Positions 37,105 to 44,823 of a DNA stretch of 64,000 nucleotides are shown in pieces. This stretch comes from Flavobacterium sp. JAD_PAG50586_2 (GTDB taxonomy: Bacteria; Bacteroidota; Bacteroidia; Flavobacteriales; Flavobacteriaceae). Under the pieces are notes generated by a model. That model saw only the letters and a list, made by a program, of their open reading frames with translations. It made no database searches and was not told where the DNA came from. A program made the position numbers and the translations under genes. The stretch covers positions 930,001 to 994,000 of the forward strand of contig CP096136.1 of NCBI GenBank assembly GCA_023213215.1. The letters run 5' to 3'. The stretch's first letter is position 1; each line of letters begins with the position of its first letter.

Positions 37105-37608
37105 GTGAAAATAAAAATGTGTCTGTCACTACTTTTAGTATCGTTAGTGTCAAGTTGTCAAACAACAAAATTAATGTCGTATAAGTCAATTAATAATGAA
37201 TTGATAGATTTTTTAATTAAAAAAGGAGATATAAAAGACCATCAAGTACATGATATTAAAAATGGTACTTACAAACTCGATTTCTTTGGATTATATAATG
37301 ATTACCATAACGAAAATCTAATCGATGGAATTTATTCTTTTTCGGCTCCAATTAGCCATACTAAATCTTATTTTTTAATAATCGATAAATCAAATTACAC
37401 AATTCTTGATATTTCTACAAGAGAAGGCCTTGACATGGCAATTAAAAACACATTGGATTTTTGTGAAAAGCAAAAATATTGTTCTGATTTTACTGAAGAT
37501 TATATATCAAGAATTTTGACTGTATATTATCGGAAAAACAAAAATCCAAGTGCTGGTATTGATGTAAACTGTGAAAATGGAATAACCAGTAAAAAGGATT
37601 TGCCATAA
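37105..37608 (+). CDS. candidate immunity lipoprotein for orphan tip 2
   Basis: 167 aa starting at GTG 37105, 8 bp after the tip. The lipobox is LLLVSLVSSCQTT. The mature domain has paired cysteines (FCEKQKYCSDF). Position and envelope localisation match an antitoxin for a periplasmic protease toxin. No family recognised. Confidence 0.65.
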   Translation: MKIKMCLSLLLVSLVSSCQTTKLMSYKSINNELIDFLIKKGDIKDHQVHDIKNGTYKLDFFGLYNDYHNENLIDGIYSFSAPISHTKSYFLIIDKSNYTILDISTREGLDMAIKNTLDFCEKQKYCSDFTEDYISRILTVYYRKNKNPSAGIDVNCENGITSKKDLP

Positions 37609-37643
37609 GCGGTAGTGTTTGGTAATGCTTCAAAGTTAGTGAT

Positions 37644-37958
37644 GGTAATGTTTCAAAGTTAGTGATGACCTATACCCCATCCCTTAACACTCTATAAATC
37701 AAATGATATTTAAAAATTAATCACGAAAAGGAGTGCGCTATTGCACTCCTTTTTACATTTGAAACAGCTTTAAAACAAGGAAAATGATAGAAAATGATAC
37801 CTCGTGTATCAGAGTTAGTGATACCGGAATTAGGTATGGTATTGAATCATCCGTGTTATTTTTTTTTCTTGTCACAAAAAAAGTCTATTTAAAAATTTTG
37901 TGACAAAAAGTGTCACAAAAAAAATAAAAAATAAAAAAATGTGACAACCGGTAATGTC
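37644..37958. repeat. 315-bp intergenic unit, copy A2
   Basis: Same structure as 34872-35186. An extra partial copy of the leading 22-bp motif stands at 37621-37643. Confidence 0.9.
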
Positions 37959-38142
37959 GTAATGTTTCAAAGTTAGTGATGCCTATTATCCATCCCTTAA
38001 CACTATGTAAATCAAATTATATTCAAAATTTAATCACAAAAAGGAGTGCGATATTGCATTCCTTTTTACATTTGAAATAGCTTTAAAACGAGGAAAATGA
38101 TAGAAAATGGCACCAAGTGTATCAGATAGTGATATTGGAAAA
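37959..38142. repeat. shortened intergenic unit, copy B2
   Basis: Partner of 35187-35369, again joined to the 176-bp element. Confidence 0.85.
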
Positions 38143-38318
38143 GTGGTAAGTTTGAGAAGAAAGAAAAACGTTCTCGCTAGCCCCGATAGTAGTGGAAATC
38201 CTGGCATTGCGAAATGAATAGTTCTTGTTAGATTATTTTGTCACTCGCAATGACAGATTGCAGCGGATAGCGGGAGGATGTATGAAAGAAAGATAAGAGT
38301 GCTGCTCCTGAAAAAGAA
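38143..38318. repeat. 176-bp element in front of orphan tip 3 (copy S2)
   Basis: Partner of 35370-35545, with only a few substitutions. Confidence 0.85.
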
Positions 38319-39116
38319 ATGTACAACGAAAGCATGGGGTATGACAAAAACGGCAACATCAAGGAGCTGAAGCGCTGGGGTGATTTTGATTCTGATATCT
38401 ATGCTGCCATAAAGATTGACGAATTGCATTACTATTATGAGAATGATAATAAGAACAGGTTAATGAAAGTAACAGATGCCAGCAACAGCCCTAAAGGATT
38501 TTATGATGATGCCATCACCGACCCTGCGGATGCATCTGATGATTATGGTTATGATGATTATGGGAACATGACAAGCGATGAGAACAAGAAAATAATGAAC
38601 ATTGTTTACAACCATCTTAACCTTCCTGTTGAAATAAATTTTGGAGCAGGAAATAAAATTGAATATCTTTATGACGCTAGCGGTAGGAAGCTGTGGAAGA
38701 AGGCGGCGGAGAATACTTCGGAAATAGATGTAGATTACCTGGATGGTTTTCAGTACATGAATGGAGTGCTTGATTTCTTTCCACATGCCGAGGGTTATGT
38801 AAAGGTACTGACGTGTCCGGAGTGTGAAATAAAGCGTACGTTTAATTATGTTTACCAGTATAAAGACCATTTGGGTAATATCAGGATGTCGTATGGTGTT
38901 GACCCGGAAGAGGAGGAAGTCACCTTGAAGATACTGGAGGAGAACCATTACTATCCGTTTGGCCTGAAACATACCAAGTATAATAGTAATGAAAAGATGT
39001 ATGAGTTAGTTGATTTTCAGCCAACGATTAAAGATATACTTGCAGCAGGAGGTTCGACATATAAGTATAAGTACAATGGAAAAGAGTACCAAGATGAGCT
39101 GGGGCTTAACATGTAC
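38319..39116 (+). repeat. RHS core segment, third copy
   Basis: Copy of 32803-33600 at the start of orphan tip 3, with a handful of substitutions (for example AAG to GAG near 38363). Confidence 0.95.
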
Positions 39117-39779
39117 GACTATGGCGCAAGGAATTATGACCCTGCAATTGGTAGATGGATGAACATTGACCCGAAAGCCGAAGAGTATAGAAGATGGTCG
39201 CCATATAATTATTGTAAAGACAACCCTATTGTTTTTGTTGACCCTGATGGAATGGGAGTTGATTGGCATCCTGATATGAAAGGTAATTTAATTGCTGATA
39301 AAGGGGATAGTGCAACTACCTTAGCAAATTATTTAGAAGTTAAAGTCGATAGGGCAAAAGAAATTTTAAAAAGTAATGATGCTACAAAATTACAGGTAGG
39401 AGACAAAATTACTTCCTCGGAAATAAAAGCAGTTACAAAAGAAATAAAAACAGAAATAGCTACTACCGAAAAAACAGTAAGCACGAATAACAAAGAAACC
39501 GCAAGCCTACAAAAAGAGAACAAACAATTAGCTGCTGAAAATAAGGAATTAAAAAGTGAAATAAAAACTAATAGTTTATTGATGAAATCTGAACCAGGAG
39601 ACCCAAAAGGAGGAAATGCAGCAATTTATTCAATTAAAAATGGAATTGCAGAATCCGATATAAGGGATAATAATGCTGAAATAAAAAGTAATAATAAAGA
39701 AATACAACAAAATAATACTGAAAATAAAGCAGCTCAAACCAAGCGAGATAAAGTATTAGATAAATATAATGTAAAATAA
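38319..39779 (+). CDS. orphan RHS tip 3: core fragment plus LysM-like and coiled-coil tip
   Basis: 486 aa. Residues 1-265 copy the RHS core and DPDGM is at 308-312. The tip (313-486) begins with a LysM-like segment (NLIADKGDSATTLANYL...LQVGDKI), then a long lysine/glutamate/asparagine-rich coiled coil. No enzyme motif is seen, so it may act at the membrane or cell wall. Like tip 2 it lacks export signals and appears silent unless recombined. Confidence 0.78.
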   Translation: MYNESMGYDKNGNIKELKRWGDFDSDIYAAIKIDELHYYYENDNKNRLMKVTDASNSPKGFYDDAITDPADASDDYGYDDYGNMTSDENKKIMNIVYNHLNLPVEINFGAGNKIEYLYDASGRKLWKKAAENTSEIDVDYLDGFQYMNGVLDFFPHAEGYVKVLTCPECEIKRTFNYVYQYKDHLGNIRMSYGVDPEEEEVTLKILEENHYYPFGLKHTKYNSNEKMYELVDFQPTIKDILAAGGSTYKYKYNGKEYQDELGLNMYDYGARNYDPAIGRWMNIDPKAEEYRRWSPYNYCKDNPIVFVDPDGMGVDWHPDMKGNLIADKGDSATTLANYLEVKVDRAKEILKSNDATKLQVGDKITSSEIKAVTKEIKTEIATTEKTVSTNNKETASLQKENKQLAAENKELKSEIKTNSLLMKSEPGDPKGGNAAIYSIKNGIAESDIRDNNAEIKSNNKEIQQNNTENKAAQTKRDKVLDKYNVK

Positions 39780-39781
39780 TT

Positions 39782-40090
39782 ATGATAAAATTTATTGAAA
39801 AATTCGTCGAATTTATAGGATGGTTACAATTATTTGTTTTCCCCTTAATTTTCTCAACTGTATTGGGTGTAGTTTTATATTTCTATAATCCCTTTGGATA
39901 TGGTTTAGTCTTTCTGATTTTATGTGTAGCGTTAGGCTTAGGTATTGGGATTTGGTATGCCAATAGGGTTCATAGAAAAGAGGGTGCTGTAAATCATTTA
40001 TCTACTCTATTAAGAATGCCAGAGCTAGAAAGGGATGTTAATGATGCTGGGATAGGGAAAAATATTAAATCAGAAAAAAACCTGAAGTAA
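39782..40090 (+). CDS. candidate membrane immunity protein for orphan tip 3
   Basis: 102 aa, 2 bp after the tip. Two membrane segments (LQLFVFPLIFSTVLGVVLYFY and FGYGLVFLILCVALGLGIGIWYA) and a short basic C-terminal tail. A membrane immunity protein fits a tip that targets the inner membrane. No family recognised. Confidence 0.62.
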   Translation: MIKFIEKFVEFIGWLQLFVFPLIFSTVLGVVLYFYNPFGYGLVFLILCVALGLGIGIWYANRVHRKEGAVNHLSTLLRMPELERDVNDAGIGKNIKSEKNLK

Positions 40091-40151
40091 AGAAAAAAGA
40101 TTCAAGCACAGCGATTCACTAATTGGCTTATTTAAAATTAATCTTATTGAG

Positions 40152-40176
40152 AACCACCTTTATTAGGTGGTTTTTA
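40152..40176 (+). terminator. intrinsic terminator after the third cassette
   Basis: AACCACC/GGTGGTT stem with T5, 62 bp after the last cassette gene. Confidence 0.8.
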
Positions 40177-40230
40177 TTTAATTAAATAATAATTAATATT
40201 AATTTCTGGTTGATTAATACCCAGAAAGTT

Positions 40231-40544
40231 GGTAATGTCTCAAAGTTAGTGATGACCTATACCCCATCCCTTAACACTTTGTAAATCAATTGATATTCAA
40301 AATTTAATCACGAAAAGGAGTGCGATATTGCACTCCTTTTTACATTTGAAATAGCTTTAAAAAGTGTAAAATGATAGAAAATGATACCTCGTGTATCAGA
40401 GTTAGTGATACCGGAATTAGGTATGGCATTACATCATCCGTGTTATTTTTTTTTATTGTCACAAAAAAGTCTATTTAAAAATTTTGTGACAAAAAGTGTC
40501 ACAAAAAATTAAAAAATTAAAAAAATGTGACAACCGGTAATGTC
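40231..40544. repeat. 315-bp intergenic unit, copy A3
   Basis: Same unit as A1 and A2, here followed directly by another full copy rather than by the shortened unit. Confidence 0.9.
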
Positions 40545-40879
40545 GTAATGTTTCAAAGTTAGTGATACCTATTATCCATCCCTTAACACTATGTAAATCA
40601 AATGATATTCAAAAATTAACCAAAAAAAGGAGTGCGCTATTGCACTCCTTTTTACATTTGAAACAGCTTTAAAACGAGGAAAATGATAGAAAATGATACC
40701 TCGTGTATCAGAGTTAGTGATACCGGAATTAGGTATGGTATTACATCATCCGTGTTATTTTTTTTTCTTGTCACAAAAAAAGCCTATTTAAAAATTTTGT
40801 GACAAAAAGTGTCACAAAAAATAAAAAAATAAAAAAAATGTGACAACCGGTGATGTCGTTATGTTTCAAAGTTAGTAAT
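40545..40879. repeat. 315-bp intergenic unit, copy A4, with closing 22-bp motif
   Basis: Full copy 40545-40857, then a terminal copy of the 22-bp motif (40858-40879) that abuts a truncated gene. This shows that the array unit is bounded by the motif on both sides. Confidence 0.9.
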
Positions 40880-40938
40880 CGCTCCAACTCCTTTTCAGGA
40901 AGATGGATGGCGATGTTATATACTTCTTCTGCTTTCAT
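40880..40938 (-). pseudogene. 5' remnant of a small gene, cut by the repeat array
   Basis: ATG at 40936-40938 on the minus strand reads MKAEEVYNIAIHLPEKELER and then runs into the 22-bp motif and low-complexity repeat sequence. The good start and protein-like first 20 residues followed by repeat DNA indicate a gene truncated by insertion or rearrangement of the array. Confidence 0.55.
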
Positions 40939-41028
40939 AATTGTTATTATTAAGTAAAGTTTGCAGATACGATTTTATGGGTATAGGACTAAGTTGTAAT
41001 AAGCGGGATTAATCGAGTATTATAAAAA

Positions 41029-41060
41029 AACGGTTTAGTTTGCACTAAACCGTTAGTTTT
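41029..41060. terminator. hairpin AACGGTTTAG/CTAAACCGTT
   Basis: 10-bp perfect stem with an A run on one side and T4 on the other. The surrounding 40939-41127 has no gene. Confidence 0.6.
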
Positions 41061-41135
41061 AAAAGAATTACTCCTAGTAGCGAACATGACTTCCTGACTA
41101 ACATCGAGATAGGCTTCTCGTCCTTTAGCGCATAA

Positions 41136-41163
41136 AAAACTCCAACTTGATTGCTGGAGTTTA
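41136..41163 (-). terminator. terminator downstream of tRNA-fMet
   Basis: AACTCCA/TGGAGTT stem with T-rich flank on the minus strand, 8 bp past the tRNA 3' end. Confidence 0.7.
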
Positions 41164-41170
41164 TTCTTAG

Positions 41171-41243
41171 TAGCGGGAACAGGACTCGAACCTGTGACCT
41201 TCGGGTTATGAGCCCGACGAGCTGCCTACTGCTCTATCCCGCG
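41171..41243 (-). tRNA. initiator tRNA-fMet (CAU)
   Basis: A full cloverleaf on the minus strand: acceptor 5' CGCGGGA with 3' TCCCGC, D-arm AGAGCAGTAGGCAGCT, anticodon loop CTCATAA, T-arm GGTTCGAGTCC. Three consecutive G:C pairs in the anticodon stem (GGG/CCC) and an unpaired first base of the acceptor mark it as an initiator rather than an elongator Met tRNA. A full promoter lies just upstream and a terminator downstream. Confidence 0.95.
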
Positions 41244-41255
41244 CTCTTCGGGTGC

Positions 41256-41285
41256 AAATATACAACGGAATATTGTATAAGTCAA
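41256..41285 (-). promoter_or_regulatory. promoter of tRNA-fMet
   Basis: On the minus strand TTG (41283-41285), 19 bases, TATATTTG (41256-41263), 12 bases before the tRNA. Exact consensus. Confidence 0.7.
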
Positions 41286-41445
41286 GGAAAAAGTTGAAAA
41301 AATAGTGGCAAAGTTTGAAAGTGGCGGAATTAAAAAGTCAAAGCGCTACTGCTTAACGGGTAATGAATACTGGATTTGAATAATTAAGTATACAATTCAT
41401 TCTGATTCCATTTTTTGAAACTTTATCACTTTACTACTTTACCAC

Positions 41446-41475
41446 TTGCCACTTTAAAAAAAAGAACTACTTTTG
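41446..41475 (+). promoter_or_regulatory. promoter of the J/KTSC gene
   Basis: TTG at 41446-41448, 19-base spacer, TACTTTTG at 41468-41475, 40 bases before the start codon. Confidence 0.65.
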
Positions 41476-41515
41476 CAAAAATTTAAAAAGCCCTAAAAGG
41501 CTATATTCCAGTAAA

Positions 41516-41968
41516 ATGAATACAAAAAAAATTATTGAATACAGAGCCTTGTTAGGCGTTACTAAGACAGCTACGCTGAAAGAATTAAAAACTATCTACA
41601 GAAACTGCATGAAAGACATTCACCCGGATACCATTCAGGATGACGCTGAACGACTTGCAGCAGAAGAGAAAAGCACCGAGATTATTGCGGCCTATCATTT
41701 CTTAGTAAGTATTGCTCCGGAAACTTTGGAAAAAGACAAAGCGGAGTATACAAGGATTACCTCGACAACAAATATTGCTGATTTTTATTATGAAAAAGGA
41801 GTGCTTTATGTTACTTTCCTTGATGGGAGTTCTTTTGAGTATTTTGGCGTCTTGAGGCCAATCTATATCAAAATGGTAAATGCAGAATCACCAAGCCGAT
41901 TCGCAAGAAGGCATATTTATAATGAGTATATCTACAGAAGCGCTTCAAAATTAGTTGCTGCCGAATAA
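41516..41968 (+). CDS. J-domain-like / KTSC-domain protein
   Basis: 150 aa. Residues 1-65 are a divergent J domain (YRALLGVTKTATLKELKTIYRNCMKDIHPD, with the HPD tripeptide). Residues about 80-145 are a KTSC domain (FYYEKGVLYVTFLDGSSFEYFGV...RHIYNEYIYR). J domains stimulate Hsp70 ATPase; KTSC domains occur near nucleic-acid enzymes but are not understood. It has its own promoter and terminator. Confidence 0.85.
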   Translation: MNTKKIIEYRALLGVTKTATLKELKTIYRNCMKDIHPDTIQDDAERLAAEEKSTEIIAAYHFLVSIAPETLEKDKAEYTRITSTTNIADFYYEKGVLYVTFLDGSSFEYFGVLRPIYIKMVNAESPSRFARRHIYNEYIYRSASKLVAAE

Positions 41969-41989
41969 CACTCACACTATATATAAAAA

Positions 41990-42020
41990 AGGTCTTGATT
42001 TTCTCAAGACCTTTTTTTTA
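41990..42020 (+). terminator. terminator after the J/KTSC gene
   Basis: AGGTCTTGA/TCAAGACCT stem with T8. The A run on the left may let it also serve the convergent LRR gene. Confidence 0.9.
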
Positions 42021-42057
42021 CCTAACAAATTTAATTCTAAAAACTAAAAACAACACT

Positions 42058-42912
42058 TTATTCATCAGCAGCGAATGCCGAATTTTTATCTATACTTACT
42101 TTCAAGGTGGTAGCAACTCCCTGCTCATTCACCATAGTCATATTAAGTGTGTCCAGTTTAGACAGGTTTTTTGAAACCAATCCGTTGAACATATTATACG
42201 AAATATTCATTTCCTTAAGATTCCCTAATTTTTCCAGATCAAATGGAACCTGGCCTTCCATTTTGTTTTCAAACAAACTCAATGTTTCCAATGAAGAAAG
42301 GTTTGAAACTTCTTTATCTAATTTTCCGGTCAGTTTATTACTGTTTAACAATAATACTTTTAGGGATTTTAATTGGTAGTAAGAAGCAGGAATCTGCCCT
42401 TCGATTTCATTGTTGAACAAAGACAAGGTTTCTAAGTGGGATAAGGTTCCAACAGATACTGGCAAAACACCGGTTAATCTGTTCATGTGCATTTCAATTG
42501 CTTTCAGTTGCGTTGCATTTCCAAGAGCTTCCGGAAGCTGTCCCGAAACCTGGTTAAAAGCAATATTCAATTTGGTTAAATTTTTTAAATTACCAATTGA
42601 TTCCGGCAATACACCTGTAATATTGTTTCTGAAAAGATTCAAAACCTGTAATGAAGTTAAGTTACCCAATTCGTTAGGCAATTCTCCATTAAGATTATTA
42701 TTCATCAACTTGATGGATACCACCTTATCATTTTGGATTTCGACCCCGTACCATGTTGATACCGGTGATTTTAAATCCCATTTGTTAATCCATTGAGAAC
42801 CTTTAGTGGCTTTGTTCAATTTTATCAATGCATTTTTTTCAGTGGATGAAATTTCTGCAAAGCTGGAAACCGAAACTAAAAGTACTGTTACGTAAGTAAA
42901 AATTGTTTTCAT
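42058..42912 (-). CDS. secreted leucine-rich-repeat protein (plant-type LRR)
   Basis: 284 aa with signal peptide (MKTIFTYVTVLLVSVSSFA). It has an LRRNT-like cap (LIKLNKATKGSQW...STWYGVEI) and then seven or eight 24-residue repeats of the form LTSLQVLNLFRNNITGVLPESIGNL. Such surface LRR proteins mediate protein binding. A TATATTTG -7 box is at 42970-42977. No sorting domain is seen, so it is probably periplasmic or lipid-free surface exposed. Confidence 0.88.
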   Translation of the reverse strand: MKTIFTYVTVLLVSVSSFAEISSTEKNALIKLNKATKGSQWINKWDLKSPVSTWYGVEIQNDKVVSIKLMNNNLNGELPNELGNLTSLQVLNLFRNNITGVLPESIGNLKNLTKLNIAFNQVSGQLPEALGNATQLKAIEMHMNRLTGVLPVSVGTLSHLETLSLFNNEIEGQIPASYYQLKSLKVLLLNSNKLTGKLDKEVSNLSSLETLSLFENKMEGQVPFDLEKLGNLKEMNISYNMFNGLVSKNLSKLDTLNMTMVNEQGVATTLKVSIDKNSAFAADE

Positions 42913-43093
42913 ATCATTTAAGGTTTGAGGTTATGACAGAGTAAAACTATAGATATTATCGTTTAAAAACAAATATAATCGATGAAATGCATATTAACGT
43001 ATTATTTTAATATATTAATCCTACAAATATTATCCTTACAAGTGCTAAAAAATGAAAAAGTAGGGCAATCGAAACGATTTAAAATATATTTTT

Positions 43094-43101
43094 TACATTT
43101 G
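43094..43101 (+). promoter_or_regulatory. -7 box TACATTTG
   Basis: Exact TAnnTTTG 28 bases before the DUF1761 start; the -33 element is unclear. Confidence 0.45.
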
Positions 43102-43129
43102 AATTACTAACCAATTAAAAATAAACATC

Positions 43130-43612
43130 ATGCCTTTTAACATTTATGCAATTTTAGTCGCAGCACTAGTAACTCTTGTAATTGGATTTGTATGGTACAA
43201 TCCCAAAGTATTCGGAACCATATGGATGAAAGAAACCGGAATGACCGATGAAAAAGCCAGACAATCAAATATGCTTAAAGTTTTCGGACTTACCATTTTC
43301 TATTCCTTAATGTTATCTTTAATTATGCCTGCATTGGTTATCCATCAAATGGGAGCATTGGGAATGATTGGTGGCGATCCCACTTTAGCTAAACCATCTT
43401 ATGAAGCTTTCTTAGCGGATTACGGTATGGCGTTCAGAACTTTTAAACATGGCGCTTTACACGGCTTTATGTCGGGATTGTTTATTGCGCTTCCGATAAC
43501 TGCCATTAATGGGTTATTTGAACAAAAATCATGGAAATACATATTGATTAATGCCGGATACTGGATTGTATCAATGACCATTATGGGCGGAATCATCTGT
43601 GGTTGGGAATAA
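43130..43612 (+). CDS. DUF1761 membrane protein
   Basis: 160 aa with four membrane segments (AILVAALVTLVIGFVWYNP, FGLTIFYSLMLSLIMPAL, HGFMSGLFIALPITAING, YILINAGYWIVSMTIMG). The YNPKVFGTIWMKETGM motif after helix 1 is characteristic of DUF1761. Function unknown. A terminator follows the stop. Confidence 0.85.
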   Translation: MPFNIYAILVAALVTLVIGFVWYNPKVFGTIWMKETGMTDEKARQSNMLKVFGLTIFYSLMLSLIMPALVIHQMGALGMIGGDPTLAKPSYEAFLADYGMAFRTFKHGALHGFMSGLFIALPITAINGLFEQKSWKYILINAGYWIVSMTIMGGIICGWE

Positions 43613-43634
43613 TTTTAACATTTAATTATAAAGC

Positions 43635-43665
43635 AATCGCTCTACATTTGTGGAGCGATTTTTTT
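43635..43665 (+). terminator. terminator after DUF1761 gene
   Basis: AATCGCTC/GAGCGATT stem with T7. It lies inside the upstream extension of the next open frame, which argues that the next gene starts after it. Confidence 0.85.
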
Positions 43666-43671
43666 AGCGTA

Positions 43672-44817
43672 TTGGAAACCATTACATACAAGATATACAC
43701 TTCTATTGCCCAACTTCCCGATTCCTGGGATAAAGTTGCATTCCAAAATGCCTTTCTGCAAACACCTTACCTGAAAGTGCTGGAAGAATCGGCACCTACC
43801 AATATGCAGTGTTTTTATATTGGTATTTTTGAATACTCGGAGCTTATTGGAGTAGCGTTAGCCCAATATCTTAACTTAAACCAATTAGAATCTTTTGGTG
43901 AAAGAGATAAATGTTTCAAAACCTACATTAGGAATTTTGTTTTTAAGAATTTTGCTTCGCATGCCTTATTTCTGGGAAATAATATGATTACGGGACAAAA
44001 CGGCTATACTTTCCAAAAGGACATCAATTCCGAAACCATTGGACAAATATTGGTGCAATGTGCCAATGAAATTACACTCTACTTTAAAAAGCAACAGATA
44101 AAAATACATATCGTATCTTTCAAAGACTTTTATCAGGATTGTGCTTTAGAACTTAAACAATCGGCTCTTTCTACTATGTATGAGTTTAAAACGCAGCCCA
44201 ACATGGTATTGGAACTGAAGCCCGAATGGAAAACCAATGAAGATTATGTGGCTTCCTTTTCCAAAAAATACCGCGATCAATACAAGCGTGCCCATAAGAA
44301 ATTTGAAGGAATCGAAACCAAGGAAATGCCTTTAGAAGATATCATTGCTTTAGAAGACCGGATTTATGAATTGTATTATTATGTAGCCAAAAATGCGCCT
44401 TTCAATACTTTCTTTCTGTCCAAAAATCACTTCTCCTCTTTTAAGAAACAATGTGGCGACCGATTTTTATTGATTGGTTATTTTTTAAACCATGAATTAG
44501 TTGGCTTTCACACCTTATTACTAAACGGAGATACATTAGAAACGTATTTCTTAGGATATGACGAACAAATACAAAAGGAAAAAATGTTGTACCTGAATAT
44601 GCTTTACGCGATGACAAAATTCGGCATCGAAAACCAATTTAGGAAAATAATCTTCGGAAGAACGGCCTTGGAAATCAAGAGTTCAATAGGAGCTGAACCT
44701 ATTATAATGTCTGGATTTATTTACCACAACAATAAACTGATTGACAATTATTTTGGCAAAATATTTCCAAGATTGGAACCCGATTTAGTTTGGCAGCAAA
44801 GGCATCCTTTTAAATAG
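43672..44817 (+). CDS. GNAT-like acyltransferase (peptidogalycan biosynthesis/recognition type)
   Basis: I chose TTG 43672 because the frame upstream (from 43603) crosses the terminator. The 381-aa protein has the N-terminal LPDSWDKVAFQNAFLQTPYLKVLE and the C-terminal fold with KYRDQYKRAHKKFEG, GYFLNHELVGFHTLLLNGDTLETYFLGYD and RTALEIKSSIGAEP, as in GNAT proteins related to the FemAB/peptidogalycan group. A substrate cannot be given. Confidence 0.7.
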   Translation: METITYKIYTSIAQLPDSWDKVAFQNAFLQTPYLKVLEESAPTNMQCFYIGIFEYSELIGVALAQYLNLNQLESFGERDKCFKTYIRNFVFKNFASHALFLGNNMITGQNGYTFQKDINSETIGQILVQCANEITLYFKKQQIKIHIVSFKDFYQDCALELKQSALSTMYEFKTQPNMVLELKPEWKTNEDYVASFSKKYRDQYKRAHKKFEGIETKEMPLEDIIALEDRIYELYYYVAKNAPFNTFFLSKNHFSSFKKQCGDRFLLIGYFLNHELVGFHTLLLNGDTLETYFLGYDEQIQKEKMLYLNMLYAMTKFGIENQFRKIIFGRTALEIKSSIGAEPIIMSGFIYHNNKLIDNYFGKIFPRLEPDLVWQQRHPFK

Positions 44818-44823
44818 TATTTG

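Noticed and set aside
30865..40090. Type VI secretion linkage of the RHS toxin
   Set aside because: No VgrG, PAAR or tss genes here, and the RHS protein has a Sec signal peptide; the only export system seen is type IX.
34872..40879. Insertion sequence or transposon
   Set aside because: No transposase frame and no terminal inverted repeats at the unit ends; only direct 22-bp motifs.
34850..40880. CRISPR array
   Set aside because: Repeat period is about 315 bp, with no short repeat/unique spacer alternation and no cas genes.
43603..43671. Upstream start of the acyltransferase-like gene at 43603
   Set aside because: This extension would translate through a strong terminator of the DUF1761 gene.
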